Of a DNA stretch of 64,000 nucleotides, positions 16,855-25,779 are shown in pieces. How positions within the stretch are numbered: the first letter of the stretch is position 1; each line of letters starts with the position of its first letter. Both the position numbers and the translations under genes were made by a program. Under the pieces are notes generated by a model, which did not search any database, had not been told where the DNA came from, and worked only from the letters and a program-made list of their open reading frames with translations. Source of the stretch: Burkholderia sp. Nafp2/4-1b (lineage in GTDB: Bacteria > Pseudomonadota > Gammaproteobacteria > Burkholderiales > Burkholderiaceae); assembly GCF_003635165.1 (NCBI RefSeq), contig NZ_ML058607.1:1-64000 (forward strand), read 5' to 3'.

Positions 16855-18126
16855 TCAGGCACTCGCGAGCCGGGGCGCATCCTCGCCGAGAAACCGGTGC
16901 ACGAAGGTCACGGCCATCGCGCCTTCGCCGACTGCGGATGCGACGCGCTTCACCGACCCCGACCTTACGTCGCCGGCCGCGAACGATCCCGGCACGCTGG
17001 TTTCGAGGTAGTACGGCCGGCGCTCGAGCGGCCACACGCGCTCGAACGCCGGGCAATCGTACAGGTCGCTGCCGGTCACGAGATAGCCGCCCGGATTGCG
17101 GATGATGTCGGTGTCCTTCGCCCAGTCGGTGTTCGGCGCGCCGCCGATGCATACGAACAGGCGCGTGGCCGGCACGCGTTCGCGCGTGCCGTCTTCCGAG
17201 CGCAGCTCGATCGCATCGAGCCAGCCGTCGCCGTACAACGCGCCGACCGTCGACCGATAGCGGACCGTGATGTTCGGCGTGCGCTCGATCCGGTCGATCA
17301 GATAGCGCGACAGCGTGTCGGCGAGCGACGCGCCGCGCACGAGCATCGTCACCTCGCGCGCATGCCTCGAGAAATTCATCGCGGCCTGCCCGGCGGAATT
17401 GCCGCCGCCGACGATGAAGACCTGTTCGCCCGCGCACATCGGCGCCTCGCTCGACCCGGCGCCGTAAAACAGCCCGGCATTCAGATAAGCCGGCTCTTCC
17501 GGCAGGCCGAGGCTGCGATATTCGATGCCGGTCGCGCAGATGTTCGAGCGCGCGACCAGAATCGATCCGTCGGCGAGCTCGACGCGGATCTTGCCGTCGA
17601 CGAACGTCGCATGCACGCCCTCGCGCATCGTCAGCAGTTCGACGCCAAACTTCATCGCCTGCTCGCGTGCACGCTCAGCGAGTTCCGCACCCGGAATGCC
17701 GTCGGGAAACCCCATGTAATTCTCGATCAGCGAACTCGTGCCGGCCTGCCCGCCCACCGCGCCACGCTCGATTACCACCGCGCGCAGCCCCTCGGACGCC
17801 GCATAGACCGCCGCCGACAACCCGGCCGGACCCGCGCCGTAGATCGACACGTCGTATTCCACGAAGCGCGGCCGCGCAATCCAGCCGAGCCGCGCGGCGA
17901 TCTCGGCAAGCGTCGGCTGGTACAGATGCGAGCCGTCCGGAAAGATCACGACCGGCAGCCGGATGTCGCGCAGCGGCGCGATCCCGAGCTCGCGCGCGCA
18001 GTCGGCGTCCGACGTCAGTGCACACCATTCATACGCGACCATGCGCCGCTGCAGGAAGTCGCGGATCGCGTACGCGTCCTTGCTGTGCGGCAGGCCGACG
18101 ATCCGGACATGCTGCGACTGAACCAT
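16855..18126 (-). CDS. Thioredoxin-reductase-like FAD oxidoreductase lacking the CxxC pair
   Basis: This 423-residue protein has an N-terminal glutaredoxin-like fold (about residues 1-85) in which the CxxC position is replaced (GLPHSKDAYAI). A thioredoxin-reductase-like part follows, with a FAD site (IYGAGPAGLSAAVYAASEG, then ERGAVGGQAG), an NAD(P)H site (FIVGGGNSAGQAA) and the C-terminal FAD motif (GSFAAGDVRSGSVKRVASAVGEG). The redox-active CATC of true reductases is absent; the equivalent stretch is FYGAGSSEAPMCAGEQV. It therefore probably oxidises NAD(P)H for another acceptor. It is divergent from a UBP zinc-finger gene, a pairing seen for this flavoprotein class. Its natural substrate is unknown. 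Confidence 0.85.
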   Translation of the reverse strand: MVQSQHVRIVGLPHSKDAYAIRDFLQRRMVAYEWCALTSDADCARELGIAPLRDIRLPVVIFPDGSHLYQPTLAEIAARLGWIARPRFVEYDVSIYGAGPAGLSAAVYAASEGLRAVVIERGAVGGQAGTSSLIENYMGFPDGIPGAELAERAREQAMKFGVELLTMREGVHATFVDGKIRVELADGSILVARSNICATGIEYRSLGLPEEPAYLNAGLFYGAGSSEAPMCAGEQVFIVGGGNSAGQAAMNFSRHAREVTMLVRGASLADTLSRYLIDRIERTPNITVRYRSTVGALYGDGWLDAIELRSEDGTRERVPATRLFVCIGGAPNTDWAKDTDIIRNPGGYLVTGSDLYDCPAFERVWPLERRPYYLETSVPGSFAAGDVRSGSVKRVASAVGEGAMAVTFVHRFLGEDAPRLASA

Positions 18127-18350
18127 GAGCGCCTCCCGGGAATGTCGTTATCGGGTGCGGTCCGGCCGTCGCAATGCGTCCGGACGCACTCGCGACTCTA
18201 CGCTGCACGCATGCACCGAACGCGCGATTTCATAACAATTAAGGCGCCGCCGCGCCGCGACGCCGCACAATGCCGCCTATCCGTCCTGCTTGCGGCATTG
18301 CGCCGGCCGCGCCGCAAGCATTGCCCCCGCGCCGGCACCGGAGCCCCACG

Positions 18351-18623
18351 ATGGCCAACGCCTGTACGCATCTCGACGACGCGCGCGTGCTGCACACCGA
18401 CAAGGACTACTGCGAGGAATGCGTGAAATCCGGCAGCCGCTGGGTGCATTTGCGGATGTGCCTGGTCTGCGGACACGTCGGCTGCTGCGATTCGTCGCCG
18501 AACCGCCACGCGAGCCGGCATTTCAGCGAAACCGGACACCGGCTCGTCCGGTCGATCGAACCCGGCGAGCGCTGGATCTGGTGCTACGCGGACGAAGTCG
18601 TCGCCGGCGAACTCCCGTCCTGA
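18351..18623 (+). CDS. UBP-type zinc-finger domain protein
   Basis: This 90-residue protein consists almost entirely of a ZnF-UBP domain, with metal ligands in CTHLD, YCEECVKSG, MCLVCGHVGCCDS, RHASRHFSETGH and the WCYAD end. In eukaryotes the fold binds the ubiquitin C-terminus. Bacterial copies are of unknown role and often lie beside thioredoxin-reductase-like flavoproteins, as here (divergent, 224 bp apart). The ATG at 18351 starts the domain directly, and the longer open frame is proline/arginine-rich filler. Confidence 0.87.
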   Translation: MANACTHLDDARVLHTDKDYCEECVKSGSRWVHLRMCLVCGHVGCCDSSPNRHASRHFSETGHRLVRSIEPGERWIWCYADEVVAGELPS

Positions 18624-18737
18624 CGCGACGCCCGGCGCAATCGGCGCCCGTCGCCGCATGATTCGTCCCCGGTTCAGGACCAAGGGTTAACACGGCGCGA
18701 TCACAGCTTTACGCTGCGCCGTTTTTCCGCCTAGAAT

Positions 18738-18766
18738 TTATCGAACGATAACTTATCCTTCGATAA
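18738..18766. promoter_or_regulatory. Double palindromic operator before the VOC-monooxygenase operon
   Basis: Two 14-bp palindromes, TTATCGAACGATAA (18738-18751) and TTATCCTTCGATAA (18753-18766), lie one base apart and end 14 bp before the start codon at 18781. That position should block RNA polymerase or ribosome access. Related palindromes stand before the MFS gene (29186) and the TetR gene (49054). Confidence 0.6.
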
Positions 18767-18780
18767 ACAAGGGGTACGCC

Positions 18781-19263
18781 ATGCCTGTTTCCCGACTCGC
18801 GCACTACTCGATCCGCACGCCCGATCTCGAACGATCGTGCCGCTTCTATGAACGTGTACTCGGCTTCAAACGCGGCTACCGTCCGCCGTTCGACTTTCCG
18901 GGCGCGTGGCTCTACGCCGGCGACGACGAAGCCGACTACGGCACCGTCCACCTGATCGGCATCGACCCGGCCGATCCGCGCGGGCTGGCCGCGTATCTCG
19001 GCGACAAGGCCGTGCCCGCTTCGGGAACCGGCACCGTCGATCACATCGCGTTCCTCGCGACCGGCGTCGAAGCGATGTGGCGCACGCTGCGCGCCGAGCA
19101 CATCGAATGGCGCGACCGCACCGTGCCGAGCCTCGGCCTGCATCAGGTCTTCATCGAGGACCCGTCGGGCGTGACGATCGAACTGAACTACCCGGCCGCC
19201 GAGGTCGCCGGCCTCGACATGCCGCGCACGGCCGCCCCGGCCGCCGCTACCGATGGAGAATGA
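18781..19263 (+). CDS. VOC family protein (glyoxalase/extradiol-dioxygenase fold)
   Basis: This 160-residue single-module vicinal-oxygen-chelate protein starts with RLAHYSIRTPDLERSCRFYERVLGF. Likely metal ligands are an N-terminal His, an internal His in GTVDHIAFLATG and a Glu near FIEDPSGVTIELNY. VOC proteins include ring-cleaving dioxygenases, isomerases and lyases. As the first gene of an operon with an FAD monooxygenase, a carboxylate symporter and an ACMSD-like amidohydrolase, a role in aromatic breakdown is likely. It has an AAGGGG ribosome-binding site and is preceded by the double operator at 18738-18766. The next gene begins 1 bp after its stop. Confidence 0.85.
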   Translation: MPVSRLAHYSIRTPDLERSCRFYERVLGFKRGYRPPFDFPGAWLYAGDDEADYGTVHLIGIDPADPRGLAAYLGDKAVPASGTGTVDHIAFLATGVEAMWRTLRAEHIEWRDRTVPSLGLHQVFIEDPSGVTIELNYPAAEVAGLDMPRTAAPAAATDGE

Positions 19264-19264
19264 C

Positions 19265-20488
19265 ATGAGCACCCTTTCGACGAAACGCAAGGCCGCCATC
19301 GTCGGCGGCTCGCTGGGCGGCCTGTTCGCCGCGAACCTGTTGCTGCGCAACGGCTGGGACGTGGATGTGTTCGAACGCGTGCCCGATGCGCTGTCCGGCC
19401 GCGGTGCCGGCATCGTCACGCATCCGGAGTTGTTCGACGTGCTGCGCGCGGCCGGCGTGCGCATCGACGAATCGATCGGCGTGAACGTCGAATCGCGCGT
19501 CACGCTGGCGCGGGACGGCTCGCTCGCGTCAGAGCGGCCCCTGCCGCAGACGCTTACAGCGTGGAGCAAGATGTATCACGTGCTGCGCGCCGCGCTGCCC
19601 GACCAGCACCATCACGCAGGCGCGGTCGTCGCCGATGTGGCGGACGGCCCCGAGCGCGCGACGCTCACGCTGGCCGACGGGTCGGTCGTGCACGCCGATC
19701 TCGTCGTCGCGGCCGACGGCTTCCGTTCGGCGATCCGCGAACGATTGCTGCCGGACGCATGCCTGCAGTACGCGGGCTATGTCGCGTGGCGCGGCCTCGT
19801 CGACGAGCGCGAATTGTCCGACGACACGCATGCGGCGCTGTTCGGCAAGTTCGCGTTCGGGCTGCCGCCGCATGAACAGATCCTCGGTTATCCGGTGGCC
19901 GGCCCGAACAACAGCACGAAGCCCGGCGAGCGCCGCTACAACTTCGTGTGGTACCGCGCGACGCGCGAAGACACCGACCTGCCGAACCTGCTCACCGACG
20001 CGACCGGCAAGCTGTGGCCGGCCGGCATTCCGCCGACGCTGATCCGTCGTGACGTGCTCGACGACATGGAAGACGCCGCACATGCATTGCTCGCGCCGCA
20101 GTTCGCGGAAGTGGTGTCGCGCGCCGCGCAGCCGCTGTTCCAGCCGATCTACGACCTCGAGGTGCCGCGCATGGCGTTCGGCCGCATCGCGCTGCTCGGC
20201 GACGCCGCGTTCGTCGCGCGGCCGCATTGCGGGATGGGCGTCACCAAGGCGGCCGGCGACGCGATGGCGCTCGTCGGCGCGCTCGCCGCGCATCCCGATA
20301 CGGTCGACGCATTGCGCGCGTACAGCCACACCCGCACCGCATTCGGCGCCGCGATCGTGCAACACGCGCGTCATCTCGGCGCGTACATGCAGGCGCAACT
20401 GAAGAACGACACCGAACGCGAGATGGCCGAGCGCTACCGCACCGCGGAAGTCGTGATGCGCGAAACCGCCGTGCCGCCGCAATTCTGA
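19265..20488 (+). CDS. FAD-dependent aromatic monooxygenase
   Basis: This 407-residue class A flavoprotein monooxygenase has an N-terminal dinucleotide fold ([17 protein letters not shown], then [17 protein letters not shown]), a middle [14 protein letters not shown] segment (the DG motif) and the second FAD motif [18 protein letters not shown] near residue 310. [13 protein letters not shown] resembles the 2,6-dihydroxypyridine hydroxylase branch. It should hydroxylate an aromatic ring with NAD(P)H and O2. I chose the ATG at 19265, which has GGAG just upstream. It is a paralog of the monooxygenase at 50123-51265. Confidence 0.88.
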   Translation: MSTLSTKRKAAIVGGSLGGLFAANLLLRNGWDVDVFERVPDALSGRGAGIVTHPELFDVLRAAGVRIDESIGVNVESRVTLARDGSLASERPLPQTLTAWSKMYHVLRAALPDQHHHAGAVVADVADGPERATLTLADGSVVHADLVVAADGFRSAIRERLLPDACLQYAGYVAWRGLVDERELSDDTHAALFGKFAFGLPPHEQILGYPVAGPNNSTKPGERRYNFVWYRATREDTDLPNLLTDATGKLWPAGIPPTLIRRDVLDDMEDAAHALLAPQFAEVVSRAAQPLFQPIYDLEVPRMAFGRIALLGDAAFVARPHCGMGVTKAAGDAMALVGALAAHPDTVDALRAYSHTRTAFGAAIVQHARHLGAYMQAQLKNDTEREMAERYRTAEVVMRETAVPPQF

Positions 20489-20559
20489 ACGCCGGCGGAC
20501 GCGTCACGACGTGCCGCGCCCGCCGCATTGCGCCCTATTCGATACGACAAGGAGACATC

Positions 20560-20919
20560 GTGAACCGCTCGATTCCGGCTGCCGCCGGCCCCGCGCCCGG
20601 CCCCGACGTGCCCGCCGCGCCCACGAATCCGCTGCTGCGCGATGCCCGCTTCCGCCACTTCGTCATCCGAAGAAGGCGATTCGCGTGGCTGCTGACCGCC
20701 GTCATGCTCGCGCTTTACTTCGCGTTCATCCTGTCGCTGGCGTTCTCGCCGGCATGGCTCGGCCGGCCGATCGTCGCGGGCCGCCCGACCACGTGGGGGA
20801 TTCCGGTCGGCTTCGGCATGTTCGCCGCGACCTTCGCGCTCGTCGCGCTATACGTATGGCGTGCGAATTCGGTGCACGACGCGCTCGTCGCGTCGATTCG
20901 CGACGGAGGTGGTCAATGA
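20560..20919 (+). CDS. DUF485 small membrane protein
   Basis: This 119-residue protein has two membrane segments ([21 protein letters not shown] and [20 protein letters not shown]) flanking the loop typical of DUF485 proteins, which are nearly always encoded just before an ActP-type solute symporter. The start is GTG at 20560, seven bases after AAGGAGA. The four-base ATGA overlap with the symporter gene supports coupled translation. Confidence 0.85.
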   Translation: MNRSIPAAAGPAPGPDVPAAPTNPLLRDARFRHFVIRRRRFAWLLTAVMLALYFAFILSLAFSPAWLGRPIVAGRPTTWGIPVGFGMFAATFALVALYVWRANSVHDALVASIRDGGGQ

Positions 20920-22601
20920 AACGCATCGTCGCCGTCATCTTCGCCGGAGCCGTAGCCACGGCCGCCGTGGCGCCGGCGTGCGCGGCCGGCACCGCGCCGC
21001 TCGCGCACGCGCACAATCCGGTCGCCATCGGCATGTTCGTGCTGTTCGTCGCGTCGACGCTCTTCATCACGCGCTGGGCTGCCCGCCAGAACCACAGCGT
21101 CGCCGATCACTACGCGGCCGGCGGACGCATCACCGCGCTGCAGAACGGCTGGGCGATCGCCGGCGACTACATGTCGGCCGCGTCGCTGCTCGGCATCTCG
21201 GCGCTCGTGTTCTCGAGCGGTTACGACGGGCTGATCTATTCGGTCGGCTTTCTCGCGAGCTGGCCGATCATCCTGTTCCTGATCGCGGAGCCGTTGCGCA
21301 ACCTCGGCAAGTACACGCTCGCCGACGTCGTGTCGTACCGGTTGCAGCAACGGCCGATCCGCGCGTTCGCGGCGTCGAGCTCGATCGTGATCGTGCTGCT
21401 CTATCTGGTGTCGCAGATGGTCGGCGCCGGCAAGCTCGTCGGGCTGCTGTTCGGGCTGAACTATACGGTCGCGGTGGTGATCGTCGGCGTGCTGATGGTG
21501 ATCTATGTGTTCTTCGGCGGCATGCTCGCGACGACCTGGATCCAGATCGTCAAGGCGGTGCTGTTGCTCGCGGGCGCGGCTTTCATGGCGTTCATGGTGC
21601 TGAGCCGCTTCGGCTTCAGCCTCGACGCGCTGTTCGAGCAGGCGCTGCGCGTCCATCCGAAGCACGCGGCGATCATGCGCCCCGGCGGCCTCGTGTCCGA
21701 CCCGGTGTCCGCGGTATCGCTCGGCCTCGCGCTGATCTTCGGCACGGCCGGCCTGCCGCACATCCTGATGCGCTTCTTCACGGTCGGCGACGTCGGCGCT
21801 GCGCGCAAGAGCATCCTGCATGCAACGGGTATCGTCGGCGTCGGCTATGCGCTGATCATCGTGATCGGCTTCGGCACGATCGCGCTCGTCGCGGCGGACC
21901 CGCGGTATCACGATGCATCGGGTGCGGTCGCCGACGGCGCGAACATGGTGGCGATCCACCTCGCGCATGCGGTCGGCGGCAACCTGTTCCTGGGGTTCAT
22001 CTGCGCGGTCGCGTTCTCGACGATTCTCGCCGTGGTCGCCGGGCTGACGCTCGCCGGCTCGTCCGCGATCTCGCACGACCTCTACGCGAACGTGCTGCGC
22101 CGCGGCCGCGCGACCGACCGCGACGAAATGCGCGTCGCCCGCGCGACGACGCTGGTGCTCGGCGTGCTCGCGATCGTGCTCGGCATCGCGTTCGAAAAGC
22201 AGAACATCGCGTTCATCGTCAGCCTGACGTTCTCGATCGCGGCCAGCTCGAACTTCCCGGTGCTGCTGCTCTCGATCTACTGGCGCGGCCTGACGACGCG
22301 CGGCGCGGTGGTCGGCGGCACGGTCGGCCTCGTCACCGCGGTCACGCTCACCGTGCTGAGCCCGACCGTGTGGGTGCACGTGCTCGGCCACGCGCACGCG
22401 CCCTATCCGTACGAATATCCGGCGCTGTTCTCGATGGCCGCGGCATTCGTCGCCATTGTGGCGGTGTCGATGACCGACCGGTCGGCCCGCGCGCGACGCG
22501 AACGTGCGCTGTTCGACACGCAGCTCGTCGACTGCGAACTCGGCACCCTGCCGCGCAACGGCGCACTGCAACACGACAATAACCTGGAGACGATTCGATG
22601 A
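20916..22601 (+). CDS. Sodium:solute (ActP-like) carboxylate symporter
   Basis: This 561-residue inner-membrane transporter of the SSF family has a cleavable-looking signal ([24 protein letters not shown]) as in ActP, then about 13 membrane segments. Family features include [52 protein letters not shown] and [14 protein letters not shown]. ActP imports acetate and short monocarboxylates with Na+. In this operon it may bring in the aromatic or a related acid. It is coupled to DUF485 upstream and overlaps the amidohydrolase downstream by four bases. The symbol actP is not assigned because the substrate is unproven. Confidence 0.9.
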   Translation: MKRIVAVIFAGAVATAAVAPACAAGTAPLAHAHNPVAIGMFVLFVASTLFITRWAARQNHSVADHYAAGGRITALQNGWAIAGDYMSAASLLGISALVFSSGYDGLIYSVGFLASWPIILFLIAEPLRNLGKYTLADVVSYRLQQRPIRAFAASSSIVIVLLYLVSQMVGAGKLVGLLFGLNYTVAVVIVGVLMVIYVFFGGMLATTWIQIVKAVLLLAGAAFMAFMVLSRFGFSLDALFEQALRVHPKHAAIMRPGGLVSDPVSAVSLGLALIFGTAGLPHILMRFFTVGDVGAARKSILHATGIVGVGYALIIVIGFGTIALVAADPRYHDASGAVADGANMVAIHLAHAVGGNLFLGFICAVAFSTILAVVAGLTLAGSSAISHDLYANVLRRGRATDRDEMRVARATTLVLGVLAIVLGIAFEKQNIAFIVSLTFSIAASSNFPVLLLSIYWRGLTTRGAVVGGTVGLVTAVTLTVLSPTVWVHVLGHAHAPYPYEYPALFSMAAAFVAIVAVSMTDRSARARRERALFDTQLVDCELGTLPRNGALQHDNNLETIR

Positions 22602-23737
22602 CGTGCCCCTGTTGCCTGTCCACCGGGCGGCGCCGCATGCTCGGCGCATTCGCCGCGCTCGCCGGTGCGGCCCTTGCCGGACGTCCGGCGTCGGCCGCGG
22701 AACCCGCATCCGCTTCGAACGCTTCGTCCGCTTCAATCGCGCCGCCTGCCCCGCGGCCCCGTGCGATCGACATCCACGCGCACTACTACCCGGAAAGCTT
22801 CTGCGATCTGGTCGGCGGCGAGGGCAAGCGGTTCGGCGGCGCGTTCGCGTGCGACGACACGACGTTCACGTTCCGCACGCCGGCCGGCGGCCTCGGGCCG
22901 CTGCCGATCAAATTCATCGACGTCGATGCGCGGCTCAAGGACATGGATGCGTCCGGCGTCGACGTGCAGGCACTGTCGCTGAGCGTGCCGATGGCGTACT
23001 GGGGTGACCGGTCGTTCAACGCGAAACTGGCGCGCGCATGGAATACGGCCGCGTCAAGCGTCCACCAACGACATCCGACCCGCTTCGTCGTACTCGCGAC
23101 GCTGCCGATGCTCGATGCGGCCGACGCGATCGACGAACTCGAACGCGCGTCGCAGCTGCCGGGCGTGCGCGGCGTGTACATGGGCACGAACATCGACAAC
23201 CGCGACCTCGACGATCCGCGGTTCGCACCGGTGTTCGCGCGCATCGAGCAACTCGGCCTGCCGGTGTTCCTGCATCCGCAGCAAACCGTCGGCGGTGCGC
23301 GCCTCGGCGATTTCTACCTGAGCAACCTGCTCGGCAATCCGTTCGACACGGCGATCGCCGGTTCGCACCTGATCCTCGGCGGCGTGCTCGATCGTTATCC
23401 GGGGCTGCATTTCACGCTGCCGCATGCGGGCGGCGCACTGCCGATCCTCGTCGGCCGGCTGGACGCAGGCTGGACCGTCCGGCCGGAAACGCGCCGGCTC
23501 GCGCACAAGCCGAGCAGCTATCTGCGGCGCTTCAGCTACGACACGGTGTCCCACTCGGGGCCGGTGCTGAACTTCCTGATCGAGAACGTCGGCATCGACC
23601 GGCTCGTGCTCGGCAGCGACTACTGCTTCGACATGGGCTACGAGCAGCCGGTGCGTTTTCTCGATCGGCTGGACCTCGCCGCTGACCAGCGCGCGATGGT
23701 GCTCGGCGGCAATGCGGGCCGGCTGCTGCGGATCTAG
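22598..23737 (+). CDS. Exported ACMSD-like amidohydrolase/decarboxylase
   Basis: This 379-residue metal-dependent hydrolase belongs to the aminocarboxymuconate-semialdehyde/resorcylate decarboxylase group. The metal motif DIHAHYYP, a mid-protein FLHPQQ, LPHAGG and the catalytic LGSDYCFDM are visible in order. It has an unusual N-terminus: CPCC, then a twin-arginine-type leader ([19 protein letters not shown]) ending near ASAA, so it is probably exported folded by Tat. Family members decarboxylate or hydrolyse aromatic acids. It is translationally coupled (ATGA) to the symporter gene and ends the 18.8-23.7 kb operon. Confidence 0.85.
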   Translation: MTCPCCLSTGRRRMLGAFAALAGAALAGRPASAAEPASASNASSASIAPPAPRPRAIDIHAHYYPESFCDLVGGEGKRFGGAFACDDTTFTFRTPAGGLGPLPIKFIDVDARLKDMDASGVDVQALSLSVPMAYWGDRSFNAKLARAWNTAASSVHQRHPTRFVVLATLPMLDAADAIDELERASQLPGVRGVYMGTNIDNRDLDDPRFAPVFARIEQLGLPVFLHPQQTVGGARLGDFYLSNLLGNPFDTAIAGSHLILGGVLDRYPGLHFTLPHAGGALPILVGRLDAGWTVRPETRRLAHKPSSYLRRFSYDTVSHSGPVLNFLIENVGIDRLVLGSDYCFDMGYEQPVRFLDRLDLAADQRAMVLGGNAGRLLRI

Positions 23738-23778
23738 CGCAGGCGTGCCGGACGTGGCCGCGGCGCGGCCGCCACGCG

Positions 23779-23804
23779 TTCAGAACGATTCAGCCGCGCT
23801 TCAG
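23779..23804 (+). promoter_or_regulatory. Triple TTCAG direct repeat upstream of cytochrome/Mo-hydroxylase operon
   Basis: TTCAG boxes start at 23779, 23789 and 23800 (spacing 10 and 11), separated by AACGA and CCGCGC. The site is 192 bp before the cytochrome start at 23996 and points towards it. It is the clearest of the eight related sites and separates this operon's control from the preceding one. Confidence 0.62.
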
Positions 23805-23995
23805 GAAATGCTCCCGGCGTCTGCGTAGACTTGCCCCAATGAGCGACCGCGCGGGCAAACGCCTGCGCGCCTTTTCGATTGCTGGAGTGACAACTTGAAC
23901 CCTGTTGCCAATCACCGCCGCGACCGCCGCGCACCCGCATGCACGCGACCGTGCGGCCCGGCACGGCGCCCGGCATCCGCTTGCGCGGGGCGCCC

Positions 23996-25282
23996 ATGAA
24001 GCACAAACGACTCTGGTTCGGCGCGGCCGGCATCGCGATCGCGGGTGTCGCCGTCGCGATCGGCATCATGGTCCGGCCGTCGATCGCGCCGATCGATCCG
24101 CCCGCCGCCGCTTCGTTCGATCCGCAACTGGTGCGCGCCGGCGCACGCGTCGTCGCGCTCGGCGATTGCGTCGTGTGCCACACCGCGAAGGACGGCAAGC
24201 CGTTCGCGGGCGGCCTGCCGCTCGCGACGCCGTTCGGCACGATCTATGCGACCAACATCACGCCGGACCCCGAAACCGGCATCGGCCGCTGGTCGCGCGA
24301 CGCGCTCTCCCGTGCGTTGCGCACCGGCATCGGCCGCACGGGCCAGCCGCTCTACCCGGCGTTTCCGTACATTCATTTCACGCGGATGTCGGACGAAGAC
24401 ATCGCCGCCGCCTATGCGTACCTGATGACGCGCACGCCGGTTCGCGCGACGACGCCGGCCAACGACCTGATATTTCCGCTGAACTTCCGGCCGCTGGTGG
24501 CGTTCTGGAACGTGCTGTTCCTGCGCGAAGGCGCGTATCGGCCCGACCCCGCGCAGTCCGCGCAATGGAACCGCGGCAGGATGCTCGTCGACGGGCTCGG
24601 CCACTGTGCGTCATGCCATTCGCCGCTGAACGCGATCGGCGGCGAACGCACCGGCCGCGCGTTCGACGGCGGCATCGTCGACGGCTGGGAAGCGCCGCCG
24701 CTCAATACGCTCGGCCATGCCGCGCGGCCGTGGACGCAGGCGCAGCTCGTCACGTACCTGCGTACCGGCCGCGCGAGCGAGCACGGCGCGGCGGCCGGGC
24801 CGATGCTGCCGGTCACGCGCGACCTCGCGACGGTGCCGGTCGAGGACGTGGAGGCGATCGCCGCCTACATCCTGTCGATCCAGAAACCGGCGAACGCACG
24901 TGCGGCCACGGCGGCGAATCCCGTCGAGCGCGCCGCGACGACGCCGGCCGCGCAACGCGGCTCGGTGCTGTTCCAGGCGTCGTGCGCGCAGTGCCACGGG
25001 CCGGCCGCGCCGATGCAGTCGATCGGCGAGCGGCCGACGATCGCGTTCAGCACGGCGGTGAACGCCGACACGCCGCGCAACGCGATCCAGATGATGTTCA
25101 ACGGCATCGGCTGGCACGGCGAGGACACGCTCAACTACATGCCGTCGTTCATCGACCAGTACGACGACGCACAGATCGCCGATCTCGCCGCGTACGTTCG
25201 CGAGACCTATACCGATCGTCCCGCGTGGTCGGGCGTCGACGCGATGGCCGCGAAGCTCAGAAAAGAGGATTCCGCACGATGA
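23996..25282 (+). CDS. Membrane-anchored triheme cytochrome c
   Basis: This 428-residue protein has an N-terminal signal/anchor (LWFGAAGIAIAGVAVAIGIMV) and three CxxCH haem sites: CVVCH at about residue 58, CASCH near 204 and CAQCH near 330. The layout matches the cytochrome subunits of membrane-bound alcohol/aldehyde and nicotinate-type dehydrogenases, which pass electrons from a periplasmic dehydrogenase to the respiratory chain. I chose the ATG at 23996, giving the hydrophobic leader directly. It overlaps the 2Fe-2S subunit gene by four bases (ATGA). Confidence 0.9.
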   Translation: MKHKRLWFGAAGIAIAGVAVAIGIMVRPSIAPIDPPAAASFDPQLVRAGARVVALGDCVVCHTAKDGKPFAGGLPLATPFGTIYATNITPDPETGIGRWSRDALSRALRTGIGRTGQPLYPAFPYIHFTRMSDEDIAAAYAYLMTRTPVRATTPANDLIFPLNFRPLVAFWNVLFLREGAYRPDPAQSAQWNRGRMLVDGLGHCASCHSPLNAIGGERTGRAFDGGIVDGWEAPPLNTLGHAARPWTQAQLVTYLRTGRASEHGAAAGPMLPVTRDLATVPVEDVEAIAAYILSIQKPANARAATAANPVERAATTPAAQRGSVLFQASCAQCHGPAAPMQSIGERPTIAFSTAVNADTPRNAIQMMFNGIGWHGEDTLNYMPSFIDQYDDAQIADLAAYVRETYTDRPAWSGVDAMAAKLRKEDSAR

Positions 25283-25779
25283 TCACCCTCACCGTCAACG
25301 GCGTGCGGCACACGCTCGACATCGATCCGTCCACGCCGCTGCTGTACGCGCTGCGCAACGACCTGCACCTGCATGGCGCGAAGTTCGGCTGCGGCCTCGG
25401 GCAATGCGGCGCCTGCACCGTGATCGTCGACGGCAAGCCGACGTTCTCGTGCCTGATGCCGGTGGCCGCGGTCGGCGCGCGCAACGTGCGCACCATCGAG
25501 AGCCTCGGCAGCGCCGAGCATCCGGGGCCGCTGCAGCGCGCGTTCCTCGAGCACCAGGCGGCGCAGTGCGGCTACTGCATCGCCGGGATGATCATGCGCG
25601 CGCAGGCGCTGCTCGAACGCAATGCGAAGCCTACCGAGCAGGAACTGCGCACGCACATGGAACCGAACCTGTGCCGTTGCGGCACGCACATGCGGATTCT
25701 CGCGGCCGTGCGCTCGGTCGCGGGGCTGCCGGCCCCCGAACCCGCTTCCGCTCCCGTCACGATCAGCAAGGGGCTGTGA
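25279..25779 (+). CDS. 2Fe-2S subunit of molybdenum hydroxylase (IorA-like)
   Basis: This 166-residue protein has the two [2Fe-2S] modules of the xanthine-dehydrogenase family small subunit. The plant-ferredoxin-type cysteines are C38, C43, C46 and C58 (GCGLGQCGACTVIV), and the helical-domain cysteines are C96, C99, C131 and C133 (QCGYCIAGM, NLCRCG). It relays electrons from the molybdenum centre to the triheme cytochrome. It is coupled on both sides: ATGA with the cytochrome gene and TGATG with the large subunit. It has no signal, so export would have to be by hitch-hiking on the Tat-targeted large subunit. Confidence 0.93.
   Translation: MITLTVNGVRHTLDIDPSTPLLYALRNDLHLHGAKFGCGLGQCGACTVIVDGKPTFSCLMPVAAVGARNVRTIESLGSAEHPGPLQRAFLEHQAAQCGYCIAGMIMRAQALLERNAKPTEQELRTHMEPNLCRCGTHMRILAAVRSVAGLPAPEPASAPVTISKGL

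Noticed and set aside
20913..22736. 607-codon minus-strand frame opposite the symporter
   Set aside because: Same charged low-complexity character as other shadows, and the + strand encodes a complete SSF symporter with coupled neighbours.
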